Virus record (IMG/VR): IMGVR_UViG_3300018080_000128
Coordinates: 39,828 to 103,827 of that record
Length of the DNA stretch: 64,000 nucleotides
Strand: one strand, 5' to 3'
From: a virus
Positions 48,760 through 59,500 of the stretch are shown piece after piece (positions within the stretch are counted from its first letter, which is position 1; each line of letters begins with the position of its first letter). The position numbers were made by a program, and so were the translations under genes. The notes under the pieces are model-generated. The model saw only the letters and a program-made list of their open reading frames with translations. It did not search any database and was not told where the DNA came from.

Positions 48760-49827
48760 CTACTCGTTTCCCAGTTCACTACCTTCGTTCTGCTCGATTT
48801 GACCGAGAGACTTAGCGATAAGCTGGAGAGGAGCTTTAAGCTCTGCAATAAAGTCGTCTTCGCCCATGGTGTTCTCGTCAAGGCGACCTTCGTCCATAGC
48901 CTCAACGACGCCTTCATAGACGCCTTCCATGACGGATGTGACATTCTCGTCCAGGAATTCCTCGTGGAGCATCTCCATGATGGAACCGATGCGATCAATG
49001 ATCTCACCGCGAATAGTCACTACGCTCTCGACTTGAATATCGTCGTTCTCCAGCAACCCAGCGAGTTCCGCTGCGAATGGGGATAGCTCTACATCCTCAC
49101 GACGTGCTGCCCAGCGAGCAGATTTCTTCTGGGACTTCTGTCCGCCGCCGCTCTTGGACCAGCGAGCTTTTTTGCGACCCTCTTTGGCGAGCTTGCCAGC
49201 ACCGCCCGCAGCTTTCGCCGCTTTTACACAACGACGGCCACCGGGATCTTTTGGATCCTTGCGAGTGCCTTGAGGACACTGGAAGGATGCTTTTTTAGCC
49301 ATGGAGCCAGCCTTGGACCTACGGGTCTTTTTGGCTACGGCCTCTGCAACCAGAACGTCAACGATTTCTTCTGCGCGTTCAGCGAGAACTTCGTCACCTT
49401 CTGGGAGATTCTTCTCTTTGAGCGCCTCTAAGACGTCCGCTATGTCATCTGTGTCCATCTCGGAAATCGGAAGCTCGGAGATAGCATTGAGCATCTCCAT
49501 ATTAACGTTATCAGAGTCAAGAGCGTCGTCCTCGTCAAGCATGTCGATCTCTAGATCCTCGACATCCTCTTCCTTGGCGCCTTCCTCTTTCTCCTCGTCT
49601 TTTTCTTCCTTCTCTTCCTCTTCTTCGTCGTCAGCCTTGGGGCAATCGTCGCCTTCACATGCAGGCTTCTTGGCCTCTTCTACGGATTCTTCAGCATCGT
49701 CGTCTTCTGCAACGGCTTCTTCCGTGGATTCCTCACCCAGCAAGCTGGAGTTAACCTCTTCGCCCTCTGCGATTAGACCGAGTGACCTAAGATCTTCATC
49801 TAGACTTTTGACTTTGCGCGTGATCAT
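48760..49827 (-). CDS. Acidic prohead core protein
   Basis: 355 residues. After MITRKVKSLDEDLRSLGLIA, a stretch of about 60 residues is nearly all acidic (KADDEEEEEKEEKDEEKEEG). The middle is basic with Gly/Lys-rich segments and three Cys (KASFQCPQGTRKDPKDPGGR; KKARWSKSGGGQKSQKKSAR). The C-terminal helix IDRIGSIMEMLHEEFLDENV is followed by FIAELKAPLQLIAKSLGQIE. Acidic proteins located just before the protease-scaffold gene are usual prohead core parts (comparable to T4 gp67/gp68). GTGAGGAG precedes ATG 49827. Confidence 0.7.
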   Translation of the reverse strand: MITRKVKSLDEDLRSLGLIAEGEEVNSSLLGEESTEEAVAEDDDAEESVEEAKKPACEGDDCPKADDEEEEEKEEKDEEKEEGAKEEDVEDLEIDMLDEDDALDSDNVNMEMLNAISELPISEMDTDDIADVLEALKEKNLPEGDEVLAERAEEIVDVLVAEAVAKKTRRSKAGSMAKKASFQCPQGTRKDPKDPGGRRCVKAAKAAGGAGKLAKEGRKKARWSKSGGGQKSQKKSARWAARREDVELSPFAAELAGLLENDDIQVESVVTIRGEIIDRIGSIMEMLHEEFLDENVTSVMEGVYEGVVEAMDEGRLDENTMGEDDFIAELKAPLQLIAKSLGQIEQNEGSELGNE

Positions 49828-49829
49828 TG

Positions 49830-50687
49830 CTAGCTCCTCACTTCGTTTGCGCTGCGCTTTTTGAGGTAAGCGGCAACGACTGCCATTTGTTTTGCTCGCC
49901 CAGCAAGTTTGTCATGTGCCACGGACATGCGCTCCATATCTTCAGAACGCATCAACTTTTCTGCCTTGCCGAGCAAGCCCGTGAGGACTTGCGCTTCAAC
50001 TTTCAACGATTCACAGGTGGCACCAAAGAACTCATCTTCCTTTTGATCAAACATGATCGCGTCGCATTCGTCAACTATTCCTTGAATAACGGACGATATG
50101 ACACCCATGGATTCCCTGATTTCTTCCTCAAACGCATGGAGCTTTCCAGGGGAAATGCTCGCGTATTTTGTACTCGGGACCGCCCCCTCGATAGCCCTAA
50201 TACTACCGTGCATGGCAGTGCGGACCTTCTCCTGGTTGGCCTCGTACATTTTGAACCAATCAGAGTCCTCAGTAGACTCGTCTATTTTGGACAAAACGCC
50301 AGTGAGCCAATAGTCCCCGCCCGGCTCCATCACAGATGCCAGCTCGCGAACTTGAGTTCGTGAAACGTCCTCGCCCATTGCCATCTTCTTCGCAATGTCC
50401 CTAAGCTCACCTGCTACAAAAGCATCCATGTTACCGCTCTCTATCACGGGTATATCTTTACATATGGACTCTTTTGTGATCTTGGCAATGTCCCCGTCCA
50501 TCTCGTAACCAACGATCAGGACAGGACTGTTATCCATAACCACTACCGCCGAGTCTTCCTGGACTACCATGACCTGAGCTTTCTTGCCCTCGAATCGCTC
50601 CGCTACAGCCACGTCCACGGCATGACTCCGGTGCGCTAGGCTGCCACGGTAATACTTGTCCAGCTTGGATCCTTGGATAAATGGCAT
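49830..50687 (-). CDS. Hypothetical protein between portal and core genes
   Basis: 285 residues. MPFIQGSKLDKYYRGSLAHR then an N-terminal beta part (KKAQVMVVQEDSAVVVMDNS, PVLIVGYEMDGDIAKITKES) and a helical C-terminal half (LHAFEEEIRESMGVISSVIQ; LTGLLGKAEKLMRSEDMERM). Copy 7 of the 14-bp repeat lies inside it and codes for RTQVRE in frame. No family recognised; location suggests a prohead assembly role. AAGAGGAG precedes ATG 50687. Confidence 0.7.
   Translation of the reverse strand: MPFIQGSKLDKYYRGSLAHRSHAVDVAVAERFEGKKAQVMVVQEDSAVVVMDNSPVLIVGYEMDGDIAKITKESICKDIPVIESGNMDAFVAGELRDIAKKMAMGEDVSRTQVRELASVMEPGGDYWLTGVLSKIDESTEDSDWFKMYEANQEKVRTAMHGSIRAIEGAVPSTKYASISPGKLHAFEEEIRESMGVISSVIQGIVDECDAIMFDQKEDEFFGATCESLKVEAQVLTGLLGKAEKLMRSEDMERMSVAHDKLAGRAKQMAVVAAYLKKRSANEVRS
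50347..50360. repeat. 14-bp dispersed inverted repeat, copy 7 (TG-centred, inside a gene)
   Basis: Exact CGAACTTGAGTTCG within the coding sequence of the 285-residue protein. One of three copies that are inside reading frames. Confidence 0.9.
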
Positions 50688-50690
50688 TTG

Positions 50691-53537
50691 CTAACTCCTC
50701 TTTCCGGACCCGTTGATCCGTGACATTTTATTGATCCGAGTGACAGAACGCTCAATCGCGTTAGCCTTCTTGCTCAAGGAGCGAAGAAGCCTCCTGTCCT
50801 CGTTCTCCGCTATAGGTGCCTTCTTAGGGGAAACGCTTTCTTCTTTCCCTCCCCCGTCTTTGTCGTCGAGTGCGCCCTCAAGCTCGGGGAATAACTTCAT
50901 GACCTTCGCTTGCGCTTCGGCTTCCCGGACAACATCCCCGGACTCCTCATCGCGTTTCGCCTGGATCATAGCCTGGGCATCGTCTCTCGTGAAGTTGAAC
51001 ACGCGTTGGAGAATCCAAGGCTTGCTCATGTAATCAGACAGCGAAGACGCCAGCCCAGCTTGGGCATTCATAACCTCAATCTGCTGCATCTCGAAGATCG
51101 CAGACGGAACCGTCATCTTGATTTGCCAAGGCACAGAATCGGGATCGATGTTCAACGCCGCGAGATGTATACGGGCAACCTTCTCAAGCCCCTGCACGTA
51201 CTCACGCTGGAGCCTCATACAGGCACGGGCAAATCTCACGTCATCCTGGGACGCCATCATGTTCGTAGAGTCACCAGGATCCCCAAGACCCATGAAGCGC
51301 CTCGGAACCGTCGTCGATGTAACCAGCTTGCCTTGGAAGTATTCCACGTCGTCCATCATCTGAACATCTGGCCCAGAGATGACTTCGATCCTTGTGGAAT
51401 CTTTCCCTCCACGGGTAGGAATCCAAAAATCTTCGGATGGCGAGTTGCAAACTACAACCCCAGAAGAAAGGCCAAAGTTGTGACACGAGTCAACAGTCAG
51501 CGTATACGTGTCCTCTCTCTCGGAAAGACGCTCAACAGACACAACTTTGTGATTGTAGGAACACGCAGATTCCTTGAACTCGCTGAAGTTAGAATAGCCA
51601 TGCGCCCTATACGCCTTTAAAAGCAAATGACGATGGGCTTTCTTTATCACGCGGCAACTTCCCTCATTGAGAAGACCTAGAGCAACAGAATCGCTAGACA
51701 CGAAGTCTGCCACATCGTCTGCGCTCGACCCAGGGTTGCTCCTGACGAATTCCTCTAGCGCCGAAATGAAGACATCCGAGTAGCTGATCGTCCTAGTTTC
51801 CGAATACTCAGACCTGGCATCATCGGTCCAGAACGCCTTCATGGCGGAGCTTCTCTGCGCGTTGTCTTCTACATGCTTGTCAGAATCGTTATAGGCACGG
51901 ATGTACCTACCACTATCACGCTCGATGTTACTCCGACGCACTGCCTCAGCATTCCTCTTTTTCCACTCAGGATCAGCGTGACGCTCTTTAAGCGTCCTCG
52001 ACGCTGCATCTCGTAACTTTTGATCCAGAGCTTTATCCGTCTTGCGAAGCTCTCTGAGTTTAGCACCGCCCATTTGCCCCAGTTTACAATGATGCTCCGA
52101 GTGCTCTCTCCATGTCATGCTCTCAAGGCAACTAGGATTGTTATTCAGCTTCCCTGCGTTGTGATGAGTGAGCTTGCCTTTTTCCTTCATCCCTAGTTCC
52201 CGCACAACCATCCTGTGCGTATACACATATTTCTTGCTGGACGGATCGTAGACCTTCTCATACCCGTCCATCGTGTCTCCCTTCTCAAAAGAAGAGATTG
52301 TCCTACGCAACGGCATCAAGGATTCGCCAGGAACCAAGTCCTGGGCATCCTTCAGATCTCCGCTTCTCAATATGCACTTATGATCAGGAGTAACCCTGAA
52401 AGACTCGCCATTATCTAATGTAACGCGCACTAGCTCAGCGTCTTTACGTGTCTGACCTGCCCACACAACCTTGCCAGGAACCATCTTGCTGTTATTTTTC
52501 CTGTCAACGCCGTAAACCCACTGCTCCTCGCCCCTGTCGAACGCTTCCGCCATCTCGACTATCGTTTTTTTACTCCCATCAAGGAGAGGAACTTCCGTGT
52601 CACCCGCTAGGCACAGCGGGTTATTGCGAAGATCCAGCTGGCCTGTGCTCGGATCGATCAGACGCTTCTTCTTGAATCCGCTCTTAACCTTGCGGACAAG
52701 AGCCACCGCTTCTTTAGGCGGCAAGTCTCCGGTATCCACGTAGAACGCATACCGACCCGGAGCCCTTGTCAGCTTTTGAACCAGGGCTGTGTCCTCCATC
52801 AACTGGAGACGCTTCCAGATCCACCGTGAACTGTCTAGAACACCGTACCCGTAAGGAGAGCGAAGCCGCTTGGAGCGCAGCCGCCAATGGACCATCTCCC
52901 AAGGGTAGAAGAAGGTAATCCCAGAGTTGTTCTCGTTTTCAGGAATGGGCTTCTTGCCAGCCTCTAGAGCCTCTACAAGCGCCCCCGCATCGTAGTTGAA
53001 CTGCCCAGACACATCTTGGATGAACCCAAGAAGGACGCCTTTGCTGTTTATTATTCTACGTATCGACGGTGCGGGAAGCCAGTTGATACCTATTACCCCG
53101 CCCTTTGTGGTCAGAACCTCCCCGTACAAGTTCCCGTACTTTGCCAAGCTCCTAACTGTGACCCAGGCGTCCTCCTCGATACGGATCATCCTGTGAAGCA
53201 TGTCGTTCAGAAGATCGCGAACGAGCCGATCCTCCGACGTAGCCCACACGGTCTTCCTATGGAGGGTATCTGGAATAGTAGAGTCATCCGCGAACACCGT
53301 TAGAGCTGCGCTGGTTTCAACATAGTCGTCCATATTCTCGTAATCTATGTAACGAGAAATCAGATCTTGCTCGATGGCTAGCTGGCTCTGAAGGGCATTG
53401 ACGCCCTCTGTCCCGCTACTCGGATCCATACTGTCAACAGAGACGTTGGTAGCAATCGCCGTACCCTTGGCAATAGCTGCTGCCTGGACATCCCTGTCCC
53501 TCTTGAAGAGCCCTTTGACTAGTTCGGTAAATCCCAT
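50691..53537 (-). CDS. Portal protein (gp20-like) interrupted by an intein
   Basis: 948-residue precursor from ATG 53537 (GGAG 6 bases upstream, overlapping the terminase end). Host protein of about 558 residues: MGFTELVKGLFKRDRDVQAA, then LISRYIDYENMDDYVETSAA and ALTVFADDSTIPD, NWLPAPSIRRIINSKGVLLG, SKRLRSPYGYGVLDSSRWIW; after the intein SPSEDFWIPTRGGKDSTRIE then VEYFQGKLVTSTTVPRRFMG. The P-S-E-D-F-W-x-P segment is a conserved gp20-type portal motif, and the intein is inserted exactly before it. The portal is the vertex through which DNA enters and leaves the head. Confidence 0.9.
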   Translation of the reverse strand: MGFTELVKGLFKRDRDVQAAAIAKGTAIATNVSVDSMDPSSGTEGVNALQSQLAIEQDLISRYIDYENMDDYVETSAALTVFADDSTIPDTLHRKTVWATSEDRLVRDLLNDMLHRMIRIEEDAWVTVRSLAKYGNLYGEVLTTKGGVIGINWLPAPSIRRIINSKGVLLGFIQDVSGQFNYDAGALVEALEAGKKPIPENENNSGITFFYPWEMVHWRLRSKRLRSPYGYGVLDSSRWIWKRLQLMEDTALVQKLTRAPGRYAFYVDTGDLPPKEAVALVRKVKSGFKKKRLIDPSTGQLDLRNNPLCLAGDTEVPLLDGSKKTIVEMAEAFDRGEEQWVYGVDRKNNSKMVPGKVVWAGQTRKDAELVRVTLDNGESFRVTPDHKCILRSGDLKDAQDLVPGESLMPLRRTISSFEKGDTMDGYEKVYDPSSKKYVYTHRMVVRELGMKEKGKLTHHNAGKLNNNPSCLESMTWREHSEHHCKLGQMGGAKLRELRKTDKALDQKLRDAASRTLKERHADPEWKKRNAEAVRRSNIERDSGRYIRAYNDSDKHVEDNAQRSSAMKAFWTDDARSEYSETRTISYSDVFISALEEFVRSNPGSSADDVADFVSSDSVALGLLNEGSCRVIKKAHRHLLLKAYRAHGYSNFSEFKESACSYNHKVVSVERLSEREDTYTLTVDSCHNFGLSSGVVVCNSPSEDFWIPTRGGKDSTRIEVISGPDVQMMDDVEYFQGKLVTSTTVPRRFMGLGDPGDSTNMMASQDDVRFARACMRLQREYVQGLEKVARIHLAALNIDPDSVPWQIKMTVPSAIFEMQQIEVMNAQAGLASSLSDYMSKPWILQRVFNFTRDDAQAMIQAKRDEESGDVVREAEAQAKVMKLFPELEGALDDKDGGGKEESVSPKKAPIAENEDRRLLRSLSKKANAIERSVTRINKMSRINGSGKRS
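51444..52613 (-). mobile_element. Intein with HNH endonuclease in the portal (390 residues)
   Basis: Starts at Cys (CLAGDTEVPLLDGSKKTIVE), block B VRVTLDNGESFRVTPDHKCI, and ends TYTLTVDSCHNFGLSSGVVV then CN, followed by Ser as +1 residue. Between them is an HNH-type segment: YVYTHRMVVRELGMKEKGKL then THHNAGKLNNNPSCLESMTW and REHSEHH, with the H-H...N...H order. NUMOD-like basic repeats follow (DAASRTLKERHADPEWKKRN). The splicing blocks resemble those of the mini-intein at 53770-54192, which lacks the HNH part. Inserted at a conserved portal motif. Confidence 0.88.
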
Positions 53538-53538
53538 A

Positions 53539-56500
53539 TCAGTCTCCAAACACAATAGGGACATACTCCGACACGTCTGTATCTCCCGCGTCCTTCATGT
53601 CCCTTAGCTCTTCGGCGCTTATGCCGTCCGTCTGGATCATAGGTGAGACCCAGTCGTATTCGTTTTCAACAGCGGCACTTTTACTATCGCCCACAATCGC
53701 AGGGATTTTGGTCGATGTCTTCATCAAACCATACACCACACCCGCTACTGCGTCACTAACGTCTTTGGAGTTGTGGACGAACACTCCAGAAGAAAGCGAG
53801 AAGTTGGAATACTCCTCAACCTCTAAGTCATACACAGCCACCGGCTTATCAAGGCGAACAGGAGTTACATGCCTGACCTTGTGCTCAACCGGAAAAGAAT
53901 TCAAATCAATCGGCATCAAACGGTCAATGCCAGGATCCAAGTCGCATGCCTTCTTGTACGTCCCGTCCCTCAACATCCAAAGGTGCTCATGCGTACACCT
54001 CTCGACAGCCCCGCTGTCCAGAACCACATCCACAAGCTCGGTCACCTCTTTCGTTAATCGACCCCTTGCTCGGCCCGGAACAATGCGACCACCCTCTGTA
54101 CAGGAGTACACCCACGTATCCACCCCATCCAACTCTGAGATCATAGGGCAGCTTCCATCCAGAAGAGGAATCCGCGTCTCTCCGACAAAACACCCGGCCT
54201 GCTGATGATCGATCTTGCCCACGTTGCGATCATATTCCAAGTCTTTGATTTCCTCAATAAATGGCTGATAATGATAGTACGTAATCCGGTTCTCGTACAT
54301 CGCCATCTTCAGCTCATCGTAAGGATCCGTGGACGTATCCGTCGATATGATATGGGTAGAAATCCCCCTTCTCTTTACTTGCTGGTGCATCTCCGCCGAC
54401 TGGTATGTGTCCGACGAAAACCCAAGGAACTGATAACCATGTGCCTGTAGTTCGTAAATGAAACGACGCAAGTCCGGCATGTAGATTTGCTCTCCAGCCG
54501 GTGGGTTCACTCGCAACATCACGTCAATGACGTAAGAGGGTGCCAGGTCCGTGTAACGAACCCCGTCCCCGTCTCGCCTTACTACCTCAACCCACTTGTC
54601 TATATGACCAACACAGAAACCCGTACAGTCCCCCGAGAGAGATGTATCAATGTGACACCATCTCATCTTCGAAGGATTAATCTTGGGGGACCACGCTGTC
54701 TCCGTGTATCCGCCAGGCAGCCGACGCTCGAACATGTTACACAGAATGTTCCACTTGAACGCCCCGGCCTGCCCGGATGTCCACTCATACGCAGTAAACG
54801 GATGCTCCATCTCTTCGCTCACACACGCGTCCACCGCGTCGGGCCTCTGGATATAAATCGATATAGCCTGAGTAGATATACCAGCAAGGTCCCTTAGTGC
54901 ATTCTCAATGTCTGTCTCGAAGTCCGACTTGTACTCAACCGGAATGTCGATCAAAAAAGAATCGTTCTCCTCCAGCCACTCGTCGGTGAAGTGCTTCACT
55001 TCATCGTCTCCGATTATCCTAGAGCGCATAGAGGACGCCGAACACAGAACCCAGAACTTCTCCCCGCAGAAGTTAGACCCAGGCTTGGCCGTCCACTGAG
55101 TGTGATCTCGGACGAAGACAGAGGAATCAAGCCTGCTCTCCCGGATTTTCCGCTCAGTGAAACTGTCCAGGGTAGCAGCCGAAGAAGCCAAGATGATCAT
55201 CCCAGGGAAATCCCCGCCTGCAACCTGGAACCTGGACTTTATTCGCCGGACCAAGTTCCGGTAGACCTTCTCCACAATATCAAAGTGAGCCTTTGTCTTC
55301 TTCTGGCCCATAGCTGTAGTGATCTGCTGGCTCTTACGGTTCGGCGGGAAGTTCGTATTATGCACCACGAACCCATCAGCGATGAACGTCTGATGCTCCG
55401 TGCATAGAGAATATGTTTGTTCAGCGGGCAGGGCAGAAACGGACACTACTTCCGCGAGGCAAAGACCGACAGGGATTTCTTCGACATGTGTTCTTTCGGG
55501 GCGGATTCCTGCGAACTCAAGTTCGTCATTTTCTTGCGAGGACCAAGTTTCCTGCCCTTCAACGGAGATGGTCTCCTTCCCTTTGGCCTTTTGTCTATGA
55601 GCGCACTCCTCTTGGCATCTCCGCGCATATACCCATCCACGAACTCCTGCGTCACGAACGGACCAAGGGACAGATCTGGATTCCTCGCTTCCTTGAGGGC
55701 TAGCAACATGCTCATGCCCATCTCTTTGCAGTGATCCCACATAGCCATGAGCGCACTCCTTGATGATACGCTCCTCGCGTTTGTCCCATGTATGGAATAG
55801 ACAACCACCTCTCTCCCGTCCCGCATGAGAACAATAAAGTCCGCCACAGCCCTTCGCGCCCGCCCCTCGAACTCGAACCTCGCCACGCACTCCCTCTTTG
55901 TTGAGGAAATGGACTCCACGCCCTCTTGCTGACATAGGCACTCCGCCAGCCTCATCTCCTTCTCTGTCGCGCAATGGATCGTGCTCCCGCTCGGAGACGC
56001 CACCGTCAACGCAGGAACTCTGGCATCGGCCATTAATCCTTGTCGAATCACCCCTGTGCCCATGACGCGCTCGACAAACGCATCCGTGACAAACGGACCC
56101 TCCCACACATTTGGATCCACGGACGCATCGGCAAATACCATCATGAAACTGCAACCGACAGCCCTGCAATGGTCCCACATTGCATTCATACGATGACAGA
56201 GGCCCTTGCTCTCTGCAAACGTGTTGCTCTCTACATTCACAAAAATAATATGTCCGTCGCTGCGAGTAACCATGAAGTCTGCAACCGTCTGGCGCCCCTC
56301 TCCATTCACCTTGTGATAAATAGCACTCATCTTGTCTTCGCCTACAACAGAAACAACCCCGCTCTGAGAGCAAAGATGATCGGCTACACGCAGGCTGTTC
56401 CTTGTCCTGCAATTGACGATCACCCCGTCCGGAGACACAGTGCTGAACAGATACTTTCTGTCTCCTCCAGCTACTCTTTTCCCGTGATGCCCAAAGCCCG

Positions 56501-59500
56501 TTCGCCTTGCCGCAACCCCAGTGGCACGATTGTCCGAAAGCAGTGACATGGGAACAAACCCCTGTTTCACCATCTCCACAAATTCCTGTGTCACAAATGG
56601 ACCGAGAGACAGATCGGGGTCCCTTGCATGGTTGAATGATATAATCATGTCGAACCCGCACGCCTTGCAGTGCTCCCATGTAGCAAGAAACCGAGCCCTC
56701 TCTCTCTCTCCGTATAGCGACCCCTGCGCCTTCCCTTCTACGATAATGATTCGACCGTCGCTTGCTGTTACCATGAAGTCCGCAACCGTTATCCTGGATT
56801 GGCCGTTGAAATCGTACTCCACAAACGGCATCTTGTCTTCGCCGACAACAGAAACAACCCCGTCCTGAGAACAAAGATGATCGGCTAGTCTCTTCTCCGC
56901 CTCTGTCCGGCAAGGCACAACCCCACCATCCGGAGACGTCGCACGGAACTTGTACGTCCTCGTCCCGTCCTTGATAGCCCGCATGTTCCCCTCGGAAATC
57001 GCATCCTTCGACGCCTCCGTATGCACGCGAGGTTCTCTCGCCTTTGCAACCTCGCTCAGACGCGCCTTCGTTTCCTCCGTGTGCTTCTTCCCGTAGAAAG
57101 GGTTCGCCTCTCCGTGCCGGGGTGGCATGTTCTGGCCAATGGTGCCCTCTGCCCAGCCCCTCTTCGACGACTCGCTCATCTTCTTTCGCCACTCTGGATC
57201 GGCTGCACGACGCTTCGCAGCATTTCTCATCTTCTCCTTCGTCTCCTCGGAAAACTTGCGCCCCTTTTGAGACTCGCTCATCTTTCTCTTTGTCTCTTCG
57301 GAGTGAGGCTTCCGCTGTACACCCGCCTGACCCTCTCTCATCTTCTTCCGCGCCTCCTCGGAGTGAGTCTTTCCGTAGAAGTGATTCGCCTCTCCTGTGC
57401 GCTTCTTGGCCGCCTCTGACAGCTTCTTTTTGTGATCCTCTGACAGGGCGCGACCCTTCTGAGCCTTGCTCATGTTCGCACGAGCTTCGTCCGTATGCTT
57501 CCTGCCTGTATTGGCTTCGCTTATCTTCCGTCTGTGCTCCTCGCTTGCAGGTGCCTTGCTCTTTTGAGCCTCGCTCATTCGCTCCCGCGTCTCTTTCGAG
57601 ATCTTCCTTCTGCGATTCGCCTCTCCGATCTTCCGCCGATGTTCCTCGGAGAACTTCCTCCCCTTTTGGGCCTCGCTGATTTTCTTCTTCGTCTCCTCTG
57701 ACTGAGTCTTCCCCTTCATCGGATTGACGTACCCATTCTCGTACCGCGCCTTTTGCGCAGATCTCATCTTCTCTTTCGTCTCCTCCGATAACTCTCGACC
57801 CTTCATCTTCTCCGATTGTTTTTTCTTCTGCTCTTCGCTTACAGTCTGCCCCTTCGCTGGCATCACGATCCTCCATGACAACAAAATCGCCAGGGACGAC
57901 ATCCTCCGCATGAACGTAAACAAGCCAGTCTCCTCTTTGGACAAGAACGGGATGTTTTCTCGACGGCGATACCGACCCCAGCGCAGTCCTGATCTCAACA
58001 AGCTCTTGAACCGTGGACTTCTTGATTCTCCACCATCCAGCCTTGAGCTTATTCTCCGCATGATCAAAACCTACAACCTTGCAGTTTTCAGCGTCCTCTG
58101 GACTCATTTCCAGAAGATCTCCAACTGTCATGGATCGCCTAACACCTTTTCTTTCCGTTGTCAAACCTGCCTCTAGTATTAGGCACTCATCAAGCCCAAC
58201 ACAGAAAACGTTCGAGCCAAGAACTCGCTCACTACCGTACGACCCTATGATCACTCGGATGTTATGAGGAAACAGCGTGGCTTCCTTGGAGATCTTCGGA
58301 GAGAACTCGTTCATGAAATACGGAGACTCTTTGATCTTGTCGTCAACCGCCGTCTTCATGACAGCACGCGCCAGCGGAAGGTTCTTTGAGATCAACGGAA
58401 TAACCATCTCCGTACCCGACGACAGGCCGAAAGTCTTCTGGGGATTCACTAAGCAAGACAGCTCGTAAAGCACCCTGCATATGGCTATTGAGAGCACGAA
58501 CGTATTGTGAACGATAACCCCGTGCACTGAGAAGTTCCTCGTCTTAGGAACCTCGATGTCATACACAGGCTCTAACTCATCGCCGCACTCATACGATTCC
58601 ACCTCATCCCAGAATACTCCACCCCACCAGGAGCACCACTCGGGAAGATCATACGCCTCAGCGAATCTCAAGAACACCCCGTGGCCCATTTGCGAGCCCT
58701 GCGCCGGACGCGGCCAGTACGCCTTCTTGGGCACCGGCCCGATCTCTTTACGAACCCTGGTCATCACCTCTCTGTTCATGGGGGTAATGTCCACGTTCGA
58801 GTTGCCCTTTACGAACTCAAGTTCGCGCCGCGCAGTCTCGCAATCTTCTTCCTTGCCTACGAGGTTTCCAATCGAATTCAAGAACCTAATAACTTCATCC
58901 CTACCCAGCACCTGCAAAGACCAAGCATCGCTATGCTTCCTCTCTCCGTTGTGCGTGTACCCCATCTCACGCGGACGCATCCGAGAGTGAATCCCAAAAC
59001 GAAGCAAGAGCTGTTGAATATCCCTCACGAACGGCTCACTGGCTAAGGATATTCCAATCTCCCAGTTGCCCTTTTTCTTATCCCTGCGACAGAACCATCC
59101 ATCACACGACCAAATGCGATTCAGCAACAAGGCAAGCTGGCGATTGTCTAGCCCGTAGAACTCACTCGGAACTCTCTTGTCCTTGGACTTGTGTTTGAGA
59201 TCAAATTTATCCCTCAAGCGATCAAGCCCCAGGACACGAACCCTCCGCGCATCAGCATCCACATCCTCTTCCTTCACATCCCCGCCAAGCGATTCCGACA
59301 GAGACCAAAACTCTGAGATTATTTCATCAACACCCTTTACGAAGACAATCCGAGACGTTGTCACACCGCCGTCTGCCAAGATGTAGCCCACCCACTTGAC
59401 CTCATTGTCAGAAATAGCCAAAGGCATCTCAGGTAAGGGCATCTCTCGCGAAGTCGCAACAAGATCCCCCTTCTTAAGCTCTCCGACTGGCTTGTATCCC

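Larger units (their letters stand above)
55357..58185 (-). mobile_element. Terminase intein 2, with an out-of-frame endonuclease gene inside (943 residues in frame)
   Basis: Inserted directly after Walker B (VGLDE). N-terminal splicing block about 108 residues: [20 protein letters not shown] to [20 protein letters not shown] then [14 protein letters not shown]-terminal block about 45 residues: [20 protein letters not shown] then [20 protein letters not shown] and HN, +1 residue Thr. Between them the intein frame reads about 790 residues of Arg/Cys/Gly/Glu-rich sequence without stop and without any domain. The same DNA in the +1 frame codes for a real nuclease with its own start. The insert sits where inteins normally carry an in-frame endonuclease. 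Confidence 0.85.
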
